The notes under the pieces are model-generated. The model saw only the letters and a list, made by a program, of their open reading frames with translations, had not been told where the DNA came from and did not search any database. A DNA stretch of 64,000 nt from Curtobacterium sp. L6-1 (GTDB lineage Bacteria; Actinomycetota; Actinomycetes; Actinomycetales; Microbacteriaceae), in NCBI RefSeq assembly GCF_018885305.1, contig NZ_CP076544.1, positions 2,914,001 through 2,978,000 on the forward strand. The letters are read 5' to 3'. The first letter of the stretch is position 1. Each line of letters opens with the position of its first letter. Made by a program: the position numbers and the translations under genes. Positions 43,909 to 52,733 of the stretch are shown here, piece after piece.

Positions 43909-44195
43909 AATTCTTCGCCGTCTGCAGCACCGGCCTCGGCTCCAGCTTCATGACCCACATGAACATCGAGAAGGCCCTCAAGGAGCTCGGCGTGACCGGC
44001 GTCGAGGTCGACCACGCCGACCTCGGCTCCACCGGGCCGGCCGACGCCGACGCCGTCTTCGTCGGGCGGGACATCGCCGAGGCCGCGCAGCACCTCGGGG
44101 ACGTCGTCGTCCTCGACAGCCTCATCGACATGAACGAGATCCGTACCAAGGTCGCCGACGCCGCCACGCGCCACGGCATCGAGGTCCCGTCGTGA
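43905..44195 (+). CDS. PTS EIIB component (ascorbate/lactose-like)
   Basis: The 96-residue protein has the P-loop phosphoacceptor CSTGLGSS with Cys7 near the N-terminus, typical of Ula/Sga EIIB. It transfers phosphate from EIIA to the sugar held in EIIC. GTGA overlap with the EIIC gene. Confidence 0.92.
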   Translation: MKFFAVCSTGLGSSFMTHMNIEKALKELGVTGVEVDHADLGSTGPADADAVFVGRDIAEAAQHLGDVVVLDSLIDMNEIRTKVADAATRHGIEVPS

Positions 44196-45607
44196 ACGGC
44201 GTCCTCTCCGTACTGCTCGACGTCTTCCGGCAGCCGTCGATCATCGTCGCGCTCATCGCCCTGATCGGCCTCGCGATCCAGCGGAAGAGCGGCAGCGATG
44301 TCTTCAAGGGCACGGTCCGCACGCTCGTCGGGTTCCTGGTCCTCGCCGCGGGCGCCGGTGTCGTCAGCGGTGCACTCTCGCCGTTCGGCCAGATATTCGA
44401 GCACGCGTTCAACGTGCAGGGCGTCGTACCGAACAACGAGGCGATCGTCGGTCAGGTGCTCGTCGAGTACGGCTCCGCCGCAGCGCTGATCTTCTTCTTC
44501 GGCATGATCGTCAACGTGGCGCTCGCCGCGACCACGCAGTTCAAGTACATCTACCTCTCCGGTCACGTGGCCTTCTACATGGCGGCGATGATCGCGGTCA
44601 TCTTCGGCGTCGCGGGCTTCAGCACCTGGCAGGTCATCCTCTGGGGCTCCATCGCGCAGGGCATCGTGATGACCATGTCGCCGGCGATCGTGCAGCCCTT
44701 CATGCGGAAGGTCACCGGCACCGACGACGTCGCCCTCGGGCACACCGGCGGCGCCGGCATCGCGCTGAGCGGCCTCGTCGCCACCGTCACCCGGAGCAAG
44801 CGCAAGCCGTCGAAGTCCACCGAGGACATCGCGTTCCCCTCCGGCCTCGGGTTCCTCCGTGACACCACCGTGATCGTCGCCCTGTCGATGGCGGTCATCT
44901 ACGTGATCGTCGCGCTCTTCGCCGGCCCGGACTACATCCAGTCTGAGCTGTCGAACGGTCAGAGCTACCTGCTCTTCGCGATCATGCAGGCCGCGACCTT
45001 CTCGGCCGGTGTGTTCATCATCCTGGCCGGCGTCCGTGTGGTCCTCGCCGAGATCGTCCCCGCGTTCAAGGGCATCAGCGAGCGGCTCGTGAAGGACGCG
45101 AAGCCGGCGCTCGACGTGCCGATCGTGTTCACCTTCGCGCCGAACGCGGTGCTCATCGGCTTCCTGTCGAGCTTCGCGGGCGGCATCGTCGGCATGGTCG
45201 TGATGGCCCTCAGCGGTACCGCCATCATCATCCCGGGCATCGTCGCCCACTTCATGACGGGCGCGGCGTCGGGCGTCATCGGCAACGGAGCGGGCGGTCG
45301 CCGCGGCGCAGTGCTCGGTGCGTTCGCGAACGGCCTGGCGATCACGTTCCTGCCGCTGTTGCTCCTGCCGGTCCTGGGCAACGTCGGCCTGTCGAACTCG
45401 ACGTTCTCGGACGCCGACTTCGGCATCGTCGGGCTGGTCCTCGGCCACCTCAGCAGCGCAGGCGGACAGCTCGCCGTCGTCGTCGCGCTGGTCGTGTCGC
45501 TGGTGCTCGTCTACGGCGCGTCGGTCCTCATGCGCAAGCGGGCGAAGCGGCGCACGGCGGCTGCCGAGACGGTGCCGACCGAGCAGGAGACCGCCTCGGT
45601 CCGCTGA
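44192..45607 (+). CDS. ulaA: PTS EIIC component (UlaA/SgaT ascorbate family)
   Basis: The 471-residue integral membrane protein has about ten helices and the UlaA family pattern: IGLAIQRKSGSDVFKGTVRTLVG at the N-terminus, a QFKYIYLSGHVAFYM helix and the GHTGGAGIALSG region. It translocates and phosphorylates its substrate with EIIA and EIIB. L-ascorbate is the founding substrate, but other sugar acids or pentitols are possible, and the canonical ula catabolic genes are absent; only transketolase is linked. GTG start. Confidence 0.9.
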   Translation: MNGVLSVLLDVFRQPSIIVALIALIGLAIQRKSGSDVFKGTVRTLVGFLVLAAGAGVVSGALSPFGQIFEHAFNVQGVVPNNEAIVGQVLVEYGSAAALIFFFGMIVNVALAATTQFKYIYLSGHVAFYMAAMIAVIFGVAGFSTWQVILWGSIAQGIVMTMSPAIVQPFMRKVTGTDDVALGHTGGAGIALSGLVATVTRSKRKPSKSTEDIAFPSGLGFLRDTTVIVALSMAVIYVIVALFAGPDYIQSELSNGQSYLLFAIMQAATFSAGVFIILAGVRVVLAEIVPAFKGISERLVKDAKPALDVPIVFTFAPNAVLIGFLSSFAGGIVGMVVMALSGTAIIIPGIVAHFMTGAASGVIGNGAGGRRGAVLGAFANGLAITFLPLLLLPVLGNVGLSNSTFSDADFGIVGLVLGHLSSAGGQLAVVVALVVSLVLVYGASVLMRKRAKRRTAAAETVPTEQETASVR

Positions 45608-45620
45608 GGTGCGACCACCG

Positions 45621-45668
45621 GACGGACGGGAGGCCCGGGACCGACTGGTCCCGGGCCTCTCGTCCGTC
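45621..45668. terminator. GACGGGAGGC-family bidirectional terminator
   Basis: 22-bp arms beginning GACGGACGGGAGGCCCGG pair, with one mismatch, around a GACT loop. It lies between convergent EIIC and epimerase genes. Confidence 0.88.
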
Positions 45669-45683
45669 GTGCAGCCGACGCCG

Positions 45684-46565
45684 TCAGGGACGCAACTCCT
45701 CGAGGTCCTCGAGCAAGGACGGGTGCGTCGGTTCCCAGCCGAGCGCCTCGCGCGTGATCGCGCTCGAGGCCGGCTGGTCCATCGCGAAGATCGGTCCGAA
45801 CGGTCCGAAGGTGTCGTCCGGTACCGACTGCACGGGCAGCCCGAGGCGTCGACCGACCACGGTGGCGATGTCGACGACGCGGTCGCCCTCTTCGGCGACG
45901 GCGTGCCAGGCGGTCCCGGCCGGCGCGGACTCCAGCGCGAGGCGGAACAGTGCGGCGGCGTCCCGCGCGTGCACGGCCGGCCACCGCTGCTCACCGTCGC
46001 CCGGGTGTCCGGCGATGCCGGAGCGTCGAGCGGCCTCGGTGAGCAGGCCCGCGAACCCGCCCTCGCCGTGCTCGTGGACGGTGCGCGGCATCCGGACCGC
46101 CGAGGCCCGGACGCCCTGAGCCGAGAGCGCGAGCAGGTCCGTGACCGCGACCGCACGGCTGGCGACCGGACCCTCGAGTGGCAGCGGGTCCTCCTCGGTC
46201 GCCGCACGCCCGGGGACCCAGGGCGTCCCGGACACGGTGACGATCGGCTTGCCGGTCCCGAGCAGTGCGGTGCCGAGGGCGGCCATCGCGTCGCGTTCCT
46301 CGGCGAGGCCACGCTCGAGTGCGTCGGCGCTGCCGTAGTCGCGGCTGAACGCCAGGCTGACGACGCCGTCGGCCCGGGTCGCGCCGGCGCGGAGGACGTC
46401 CAGGTCGGTCAGGGATCCGCGCAGCACCTCGGCACCGGCGGCCGCGAGGGTCGAGGCGGACGCGTCCGACCGGGCGAGCCCGAGGACGGTGTGGTCGTGG
46501 GCGAGCAGTTCGGCGACGACGGCGGTGCCGATCGTGCCGGTGCCGCCGGTGACGAAGACGAGCAT
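45684..46565 (-). CDS. NAD-dependent epimerase/atypical SDR
   Basis: The 293-residue extended SDR starts with the nucleotide-binding GGTGTIGTAV at residues 7-16. It carries GSLTDLDVL, and HARDAAALFRLAL near the C-terminus fits nucleoside-sugar-epimerase-like folds. The active-site YxxxK is not obvious, so catalysis may differ. GGAGG precedes the ATG. It is divergent from a TetR gene with three palindromes between them. Confidence 0.85.
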   Translation of the reverse strand: MLVFVTGGTGTIGTAVVAELLAHDHTVLGLARSDASASTLAAAGAEVLRGSLTDLDVLRAGATRADGVVSLAFSRDYGSADALERGLAEERDAMAALGTALLGTGKPIVTVSGTPWVPGRAATEEDPLPLEGPVASRAVAVTDLLALSAQGVRASAVRMPRTVHEHGEGGFAGLLTEAARRSGIAGHPGDGEQRWPAVHARDAAALFRLALESAPAGTAWHAVAEEGDRVVDIATVVGRRLGLPVQSVPDDTFGPFGPIFAMDQPASSAITREALGWEPTHPSLLEDLEELRP

Positions 46566-46577
46566 GGTTCCTCCAAA

Positions 46578-46664
46578 GGTGATGGGACGTGTGTCCCGTC
46601 ACCGTAGCTCCGTGACGGGACTCCTGTCCCGTCACCTGCGCTGACGGGACAGGAGTCCCGTCAG
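46578..46664. promoter_or_regulatory. Three TetR operator palindromes (GTGACGGGA-n6-TCCCGTCAC)
   Basis: The sites are 46578-46603 (one arm mismatch), 46612-46635 (perfect 9-bp arms) and 46641-46664 (perfect 9-bp arms, CTGACGGGA/TCCCGTCAG). Together they cover the divergent promoters; the last abuts TAGGAT, which is seven bases from the tetR ATG. Confidence 0.8.
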
Positions 46665-46677
46665 TAGGATTGCGGGC

Positions 46678-47256
46678 ATGGCGCGATGGGAACCGGGAGC
46701 ACGCGAGCGACTCGTCGTCGCCGCGGTCGACCTGTTCACCGAGCAGGGCTACGACGAGACGACCGTGACCCAGATCGCCGAGCGTGCCGGGGTCACCAAG
46801 AGCACGTTCTTCCGGCACTTCCCGGACAAGCGAGAGCTCCTGGTCGCCGGCCAGGAGACGCTGAGCCGACTGCTCGCCGAGGGGATCGCGGACGCGCCGG
46901 ACGGTGCCGGTCCGCTCGAGGCGGTCGCGCTCGGACTCGAACGCGCCTCCGGAGCGATGGGACCGCAGAACCGTGACCTCGGACCGCGGCTGAAGGCAGC
47001 GGTGGCCGCGAGCGCCGAGCTGCAGGAGCGCGACGCACTGAAGAGCGTCGGGATGGCCGCCGCGATGACCGACGCCCTGGTGCAGCGGGGTGTCCCGACG
47101 ACGACCGCGCACCTGGCGAGCGAGATGGGCGTCCTGGCGTTCAAGCAGGGGTACGCCCGCTGGTCCGAGAGCGCCCGCGGCGACGCCGACGGGCTCGCAC
47201 CACACGCGCTCGCCGTCCTCCAGGAGCTCCGGGCCGCCTCCGCGACCCTCGGCTGA
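46678..47256 (+). CDS. TetR-family transcriptional regulator
   Basis: The 192-residue protein has an N-terminal TetR HTH (GYDETTVTQIAERAGVTKSTFFRHFPDKRELL) and a helical ligand domain. Leaderless start after TAGGAT. Two perfect and one imperfect palindrome upstream imply cooperative repression of itself and the divergent SDR gene. Confidence 0.92.
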   Translation: MARWEPGARERLVVAAVDLFTEQGYDETTVTQIAERAGVTKSTFFRHFPDKRELLVAGQETLSRLLAEGIADAPDGAGPLEAVALGLERASGAMGPQNRDLGPRLKAAVAASAELQERDALKSVGMAAAMTDALVQRGVPTTTAHLASEMGVLAFKQGYARWSESARGDADGLAPHALAVLQELRAASATLG

Positions 47257-47258
47257 CG

Positions 47259-47786
47259 TCAGTCGCGGGCGACGACGCCCTGGCGCAGCATGTCCCGGGC
47301 GATGCGGGACCGCGGGATGACCCAGAGCGCGCTCCACAGCCCGAGGCCCGCCCACAGCCCGAGGAGCAGCAGGGTGATGACCGTGCCGTGCTGGTCGCGC
47401 ATCGACCACGTCATCGCGGTCCAGAACACGCAGAGCACGATCTTTCCCCACCCGCCGACCTGCAGCTCGGCCTGCGCCTGCAGCCGGGGGACCCAGACCT
47501 CGGCCGGCACCTCGGCGGGCACGTGCCGGTCGGTCACCCAGCGCTCGACCATGACGACCTGCTCGTAGCCGCCCGCGGCACGCCACGACCGGAGGAGCAG
47601 CCACCCGGCGACCGCGGCACCGAGCAGGGCGGCCGGCAGCCCCACCGACACGAGCAGCTGCGGGGTCGCGGTCCGGAACGACGACGTGACGAGCATGGTG
47701 AGGACGAGGGCGAACGCCGCCCCGGCCAGGGCGGTGCCGAGCAGCCGCAGCCGCCCGGCTTCGTCGACCACACCGATCCCGTGCAC
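47259..47786 (-). CDS. Membrane protein of unknown function
   Basis: The 175-residue product has four hydrophobic segments (about 16-34, 46-64, 113-128 and 136-155) and a loop with HVPAEVPAEVWVPRLQAQAELQ. GTG at 47786 lies six bases after TACGGT on the minus strand (leaderless type); a longer frame to 47840 lacks a start signal. It is convergent with tetR, two bases apart. Confidence 0.72.
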   Translation of the reverse strand: MHGIGVVDEAGRLRLLGTALAGAAFALVLTMLVTSSFRTATPQLLVSVGLPAALLGAAVAGWLLLRSWRAAGGYEQVVMVERWVTDRHVPAEVPAEVWVPRLQAQAELQVGGWGKIVLCVFWTAMTWSMRDQHGTVITLLLLGLWAGLGLWSALWVIPRSRIARDMLRQGVVARD

Positions 47787-47835
47787 GCTCCGACCGTACC
47801 CGCGGCCAGGGACAGGACGGTGGTCACGGGGGCAA

Positions 47836-47888
47836 CGCACAGGAGGCCCGGTGCCGGTCCCGCGGACCGGCCCCGGGCCTCCTGTGCG
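47836..47888. terminator. Variant GACGGGAGGC-family hairpin
   Basis: Arms CGCACAGGAGGCCCGG and CCGGGCCTCCTGTGCG pair over 16 bp with a structured GC centre, keeping the GAGGC core but not the GACGG arm. It lies 11 bases past the stop of the 41-residue ORF, which is read on the minus strand. Confidence 0.75.
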
Positions 47889-47898
47889 TGCGACCGGA

Positions 47899-48024
47899 TC
47901 AGTCTCCGGCGTTGATGAGTCCGAGCCAGCGGCCGAAGCCCGTCGGTTCGTCGTCCTGCAGGCGGAACTGCGGGTGCTGGGCCACGTCGGTGCGCTGGCC
48001 AGGGGTGCGGTCGTCGTCGATCAC
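47899..48024 (-). CDS. 41-residue small protein
   Basis: A GTG start at 48022-48024 with AAAGGAG seven to eight bases upstream gives MIDDDRTPGQRTDVAQHPQF and then RLQDDEPTGF, GRWLGLINAGD. It is acidic at the N-terminus with a Trp/Leu-rich tail. A terminator-like hairpin follows directly. The RBS, in-frame stop and terminator make a convincing small gene, but no homology is recognised. It is divergent from the MarR gene. Confidence 0.6.
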   Translation of the reverse strand: MIDDDRTPGQRTDVAQHPQFRLQDDEPTGFGRWLGLINAGD

Positions 48025-48217
48025 GGCGGACTCCTTTCGTCGAGGTGATCATCTGTACACGCGGCACGCTGCGCGCATTCCCGTTGGGCGCATCCCGTCG
48101 CGCGCATCCCGTGGGGTCGGGGGACAAGTCCGCGGAGGTGCTGGACCGGCGACCACGACGGGCTGGTACTCCTGGGACATCGGTCGCGCCACGCGGCCGA
48201 GGACGAGGTGGGACGCC

Positions 48218-48775
48218 ATGGTCGACGTGAGGACCTACGACGAGTCCGGGTACTGGTACCCCGACCGCTCGACGACGACCGGCGTGCAGTTCCTCAACGC
48301 GATGCGTCGGTACCGGTCCGCCGAGGTCGCCATGCGGCAGCGCACCCGCGACACCATGCAGCTCGGCGCGACGGACATGGCTGCCGTCCGCTACCTGCTG
48401 CAGGCCCGCCAGCTCGGCACCGCGGTGAAGCCGACCGGTCTGGCCGCACACCTCGGCATCACGACGGCGTCGACCACGGCCCTGGTGAAGCGACTGATCG
48501 CCGCCGGACACGTGGAGCGCCGCGCCGACCCGAGCGACGGACGCGGGTTCCTGCTCGTCGCCACCGACACCGGTGACGACACCGTCCGCTCGCACCTGAC
48601 CGCCGTGCACGCCCGGATGATCGCGGCCGCGGACCGGCTCGCACCGACGACCCTCACCGAGATGAGCGCCTTCTTCGAGGACATGATCGCCGCGATGGAC
48701 GAGGCGGCCACCGGCGACCTCGTCCCCGACGACGCCCGGAGCGCCGGAGCCGAGGCGCTGCCCGCACACCACTGA
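48218..48775 (+). CDS. MarR-family transcriptional regulator
   Basis: The 185-residue protein has a MarR winged helix (about 65-125: LAAHLGITTASTTALVKRLI, then GHVERRADPSDGRG, the wing and R-x-D-x-x-D-x-R signature). GAGGTGGG precedes the ATG. Ligand and targets are unknown. Confidence 0.88.
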   Translation: MVDVRTYDESGYWYPDRSTTTGVQFLNAMRRYRSAEVAMRQRTRDTMQLGATDMAAVRYLLQARQLGTAVKPTGLAAHLGITTASTTALVKRLIAAGHVERRADPSDGRGFLLVATDTGDDTVRSHLTAVHARMIAAADRLAPTTLTEMSAFFEDMIAAMDEAATGDLVPDDARSAGAEALPAHH

Positions 48776-48888
48776 CCCCGGCGCGGTCGGGCACGACACC
48801 GGCACCGGGTCGACGGGCGCGGCCGAGGGCTGAGCCGCAGCCAGCCACGCTGAGTACCGTCGGCAGGGAAACGAAGGAGACCACCGTC

Positions 48889-49383
48889 ATGTCGAAGAAG
48901 AGCCGGACCACCAGCACCCTCACTCGCGCCCTGCTGCTCGGGATCCTCAGCGGCGGCCGTTCCGCCACGCCGCTCGCCGTCCTCGGCCTGCACCAGGACG
49001 ACAAGCACCTGGCGGGTGACTGGCAGAAGTGGAAGACCTTCGACTCGTCCCTCGGTCGCGCCGGCCTCGTCGCCGGTGCCGCGGGCGAGATCATCGGCGA
49101 CAAGATGCCGAAGACCCCGAACCGCATCGCATTCCCGGCCCTGCTCGGCCGCATCGGTGCCGGGGCCTTCGTCGGCCTCGCGCTCGGTACCACCACCAAG
49201 TCCGGCAAGTCGGACCTCCGCATCGAGGGCGCCATCGTCGGCGCGATCGGTGCCCTCGTCGGCTCCTACGTCGCGTGGGCGGCCCGCAAGGCCGTCGGCA
49301 CGGTCCTGCCGGACCCGGTCGTCGCCGTCGCCGAGGACGTCGCCGTCATCGCCGGGTCGCGCGCGGTGGTCCGCGCCGGCTGA
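48889..49383 (+). CDS. DUF4126-family membrane protein
   Basis: The 164-residue protein matches the DUF4126 plan: SGGRSATPLAVLGL near residue 22, GEIIGDKMPKTPNRI, then three Gly/Ala-rich helices (GRIGAGAFVGLALG, EGAIVGAIGALVGSYVAW and a final one). Function unknown. GAAGGAGA precedes the ATG, and a GACGGGAGGC-family hairpin follows. Confidence 0.82.
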   Translation: MSKKSRTTSTLTRALLLGILSGGRSATPLAVLGLHQDDKHLAGDWQKWKTFDSSLGRAGLVAGAAGEIIGDKMPKTPNRIAFPALLGRIGAGAFVGLALGTTTKSGKSDLRIEGAIVGAIGALVGSYVAWAARKAVGTVLPDPVVAVAEDVAVIAGSRAVVRAG

Positions 49384-49393
49384 CGCCACCACC

Positions 49394-49444
49394 CGACGGA
49401 CGGGAGGCCCGGTGCGCGACGTGCGCCGGGCCTCCCGTCCGTCG
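49394..49444 (+). terminator. GACGGGAGGC-family hairpin terminator
   Basis: Arms CGACGGACGGGAGGCCCGG and CCGGGCCTCCCGTCCGTCG pair perfectly, with GCGC...GCGC pairing inside, 11 bases after the DUF4126 stop. Confidence 0.88.
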
Positions 49445-49508
49445 TCTGGTCAGCACCCGCGTGCCGCCGAGCCGGGATGTGCAACACCTGTCGCGTAGGC
49501 TTCGTGCC

Positions 49509-50471
49509 ATGTCCCGGATCACGACCCCGTTCGACGCGACCACCACCGCCGCGGAGGTCCTGCGCGGCACCGACCTCGCGGGTGTGCGGGTGATCGTCAC
49601 CGGCGGTGCGGCCGGCATCGGCGCCGCGACGTCGGCGGCCCTCGTCGGTGCCGGAGCGTCGGTCGTCCTCGCCGTCCGACGGCCGGAGCAGGGGGAACGC
49701 ACGGCCGAGCGGCTGCGTGCGGACGTCCCCGGCGCCTCGGTCGAGGTCCGGCTGCTCGACCTCGCCGACCGCCGCTCGGTCCGGGCCTTCACCGCGGAGT
49801 GGGCGGGGCCGGTGGACGTCGTCATCGGCAACGCGGGTGTGATGGCGACCCCGGAACGCCGCACGGCGGAGGGCTGGGAGCTGCAGTTCGCCACGAACCA
49901 CCTCGGTCACCACGGCCTGGTCACCGGCCTCCGGGGCGCCCTGCTCGCCGGGGCGGACCGGACCGGACGTGCCGCGCGCGTCGTGGTGCTGAGCTCCGCG
50001 GGCCACCACACCGCCGGGGTCGACCTGGACGACCTGATGTTCGAGCGCCGCCCGTACGACCCGTGGGTTTCCTACGGGCAGTCGAAGACCGCGAACGCAC
50101 TCTTCACGGTCGAGGCCACCCGGCGCTGGGCGGCGGACGGGATCCTGGCGAACGCGGTGCACCCCGGTGGCATCCTCACCGACCTCTCCCGTCATCTGTC
50201 GCACGAGCAGGCACTCGCCATCGGCATCGTCCACGAGGACGGATCCCCGGCCGAGGGCTTCAAGACCCCGGAGCAGGGCGCCGCGACCTCGGTCCTCGTG
50301 GCTGCGTCACCGCTCGTCGAGGGCGTCGGCGGGCGGTACTTCGAGGACTGCGCCGAGGCGGTGCCGGCGACCGACGACCGTCCGCTCGTCGGCGTGCAGC
50401 CGTGGGCCCTCGACCCGGAGGTCGCTGCACGGTTGTGGGTGGCGAGCGACGCGCTGCTCGCCACGCCGTGA
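49509..50471 (+). CDS. Short-chain dehydrogenase/reductase (retinol-dehydrogenase-like)
   Basis: The 320-residue SDR has TGGAAGIGAAT (cofactor), NAG in VIGNAGVM and the catalytic set Ser in VVLSSAGHH with YGQSKTAN. The long C-terminal region and FATNHLGHHGL resemble oxidoreductases of the retinol-dehydrogenase/WWOX-like branch. Start seven bases after TAGGCT (leaderless type). Substrate unknown. Confidence 0.9.
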   Translation: MSRITTPFDATTTAAEVLRGTDLAGVRVIVTGGAAGIGAATSAALVGAGASVVLAVRRPEQGERTAERLRADVPGASVEVRLLDLADRRSVRAFTAEWAGPVDVVIGNAGVMATPERRTAEGWELQFATNHLGHHGLVTGLRGALLAGADRTGRAARVVVLSSAGHHTAGVDLDDLMFERRPYDPWVSYGQSKTANALFTVEATRRWAADGILANAVHPGGILTDLSRHLSHEQALAIGIVHEDGSPAEGFKTPEQGAATSVLVAASPLVEGVGGRYFEDCAEAVPATDDRPLVGVQPWALDPEVAARLWVASDALLATP

Positions 50472-50512
50472 GCAGGACGCGCCGACGCTGACCCGACACG
50501 CGGTCGGACCCG

Positions 50513-51511
50513 TCAGGAGCCGGTGCCCGTCGCGTGCCCGGCGGCGACGATGGCCCGGCTGAACGCCCGCGCGATCGCGGTGTTCGCCGCCGTCGTCGGG
50601 TGGATCCCGTCGAGCGTCGTGCCCGGCGTCCAGGCGCCGTCCGCCGTCCGGTCGGCGGCGAACGGGTCGACGACCGTCCAGCCGTGGCGGCCGGCGTCGA
50701 CGGCGAGGTCGCGGTTCAGCGCGGCGTTCCCGGATCGCCGGTCGACGCCCCACAGGCTCGTGGTGTGGTCGGACGGCGGTGTGTCGACGACGAGGACGTG
50801 CGGGGCGCCGACCCGGGCGACCAGGGCGTCGATCGCCGCCACCGTGCGGGCTGCCGGCACGGCCTGGTTGACGTCGTTCGTGCCGAGCTCGACGACCAGC
50901 ACGTCCGCGCCCGGCACGGTCGGCATCAGTGCGGCGACCTGGTCGGCACGGTAGCCGCTGTGGGCGTACCCGTCGAGAGCGTGCACGGCGGGGTCGGTGG
51001 CGAGGTCGCGGAGCCACGAGCCCGGCCGTGCCGTGACGGAGTCGCCGGCGTACGCGAAGGTCACCGCGCCCGCCGTCGCCGGGCCGACCGGGCCGGTGAG
51101 CACCTGGTGCGGGGTGTGGTCGAGTTCCCACGTGCGTGCGGCGTCGACGCGGACGGTGCCCGCTGGGACCTCGCTCCCCGGGAGGCCGCTCGCCGGGACG
51201 CCGGTCGGTCGTCGCCCGTCGATCGGACGCACGCGGCCGTCGGTGACGCGCACGTGCCCGCCGGTCGCGCTCCCGAGCCGGGCGGCGGGGACGACGTCGG
51301 GCCCGCGGCCGAGGCCGTCCACCACGGCCGATCCGACCCGCACCGCGGCGACGGCCACCCCGTGCCCGGCCGTCGTGGCGACACCCGGGACCAGCGCGAC
51401 CGCACCGAGGACGGCGGCGGTTGCGGCCAGACCCACGGCGCACAGCACGTGTCGACGAGGACCCCGACGGGAGCGGGGGACGTCGGTCGGACGCGGGACA
51501 CCTGGTTGCAC
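50513..51511 (-). CDS. SGNH/GDSL-type esterase, membrane-anchored
   Basis: The 332-residue protein has one N-terminal hydrophobic helix (about 22-50). The SGNH blocks are AYAGDSVTA (nucleophile Ser), VELGTNDV (block III) and DGIHPTTA (block V Asp-His). It is likely an extracytoplasmic esterase or acetyl-hydrolase acting on surface polysaccharide. GTG start at 51511, six bases after TACGGT on the minus strand (leaderless type). Confidence 0.87.
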   Translation of the reverse strand: MQPGVPRPTDVPRSRRGPRRHVLCAVGLAATAAVLGAVALVPGVATTAGHGVAVAAVRVGSAVVDGLGRGPDVVPAARLGSATGGHVRVTDGRVRPIDGRRPTGVPASGLPGSEVPAGTVRVDAARTWELDHTPHQVLTGPVGPATAGAVTFAYAGDSVTARPGSWLRDLATDPAVHALDGYAHSGYRADQVAALMPTVPGADVLVVELGTNDVNQAVPAARTVAAIDALVARVGAPHVLVVDTPPSDHTTSLWGVDRRSGNAALNRDLAVDAGRHGWTVVDPFAADRTADGAWTPGTTLDGIHPTTAANTAIARAFSRAIVAAGHATGTGS

Positions 51512-51613
51512 GGCATCACCGTAGGACCGACCGGCCTGCTCAGGCCGGGGACGGGATGGGAAGTGGTCGCGCTTCCTGAGGCCCTTCCGAGCGGGCCCCA
51601 GGATCGCGACCGT

Positions 51614-52594
51614 TCACCAGCGCTCGTGCACGGTCGCGCGGAACCAGCGGTCGTAGAGGTCCCGCACGGTGTCCTCGAGCCCGTCGGGCAGCGCGAGGGA
51701 CCCGGCGGCCGCGTTCGACCGGGCCTGCTCGGCGTTGCGGGCTCCGGGGATCGCCGTGGTGACGCCCTCCTGTGCGACGACCCACGCGAGCGCGGCCTGC
51801 GGGACGCTGACGCCCTCGGGCAGGGCCGCGGCGAACTCCTGCGCGGCACGGACCCCGTCGTCGAACGGGACGCCGCTGAAGGTCTCGCCCTGGTCGAACG
51901 CCTCGCCGTTCCGGTTGTAGGTGCGGTGGTCCTCCGGCGCGAAGGTCGTGTCCGTCGTGTACTTGCCGGAGAGCAGCCCCGAGGCGAGCGGGACGCGCGC
52001 GAGGATCGCGACCCCCGCCTCCCGGGCGGCGGGCAGGACCGCGTCGAGCGGCTTGAGGCGGAACGCGTTGAGGATGATCTGGACGCTCGCGACACCGGGG
52101 CGGGCGATCGCGGTGAGCGCCTGGTCGGCGGTCTCGACCGAGACGCCGTAGGCGGCGATCGAACCGTCGGCGACCAGCGCGTCGAGGGCGTCGTACACGG
52201 CGTCGTCGTCGAACACCGCGGTCGGCGGGCAGTGCAGCTGGACGAGGTCCAGGGTGTCCTGCGCCAGGTTCTCGCGCGAACGGTCCACCCACTCGCGGAA
52301 GTTCGCGGCGACGTAGTTCGACGGCACCTGGTCGACCCGCCGGCCCATCTTCGTCGCGACGGTGACGCCCGCCTCCGGGTGCGCCGCGGCCCAGCGCCCG
52401 ATGAGCTGCTCGCTGCGGCCGTCGCCGTAGACGTCGGCGGTGTCGAAGATGGTGATGTCGGCCTCGGCCGCGGCGTCCATCACGGCGAAGGCGTCCTCGG
52501 CCGCGACGGGACCCCAGTCGCCGCCGAACTGCCAGGTGCCGAGACCGATGGAGGAGACTTCGCGGCCGGTACGGCCCAGGGTGCGTCGCTGCAT
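51614..52594 (-). CDS. Aldo/keto reductase
   Basis: The 326-residue enzyme has the AKR barrel signatures: FDTADVYGDGRSEQLIGRW (Asp and Tyr), TKMGRR (Lys) and VQLHCPPT (His), followed by NADPH-site elements such as AILARVPLASGLLSGKY. It reduces aldehydes or ketones. Start seven bases after TACCGT on the minus strand (leaderless type). Divergent from an SDR gene. Confidence 0.92.
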   Translation of the reverse strand: MQRRTLGRTGREVSSIGLGTWQFGGDWGPVAAEDAFAVMDAAAEADITIFDTADVYGDGRSEQLIGRWAAAHPEAGVTVATKMGRRVDQVPSNYVAANFREWVDRSRENLAQDTLDLVQLHCPPTAVFDDDAVYDALDALVADGSIAAYGVSVETADQALTAIARPGVASVQIILNAFRLKPLDAVLPAAREAGVAILARVPLASGLLSGKYTTDTTFAPEDHRTYNRNGEAFDQGETFSGVPFDDGVRAAQEFAAALPEGVSVPQAALAWVVAQEGVTTAIPGARNAEQARSNAAAGSLALPDGLEDTVRDLYDRWFRATVHERW

Positions 52595-52733
52595 GGGATC
52601 GACGGTAGCCCCTGGTCGCCGAGGGGCGGGTCCGCTCGTCCGTTCCGCGAGGCGGCGGACGGAGTGCCCGGGCCCCGAGACGCCGGGCGTCCGGGCCGCC
52701 AGCCGTCCGGGCCGCCGCGCGTACCGTGTCGGC

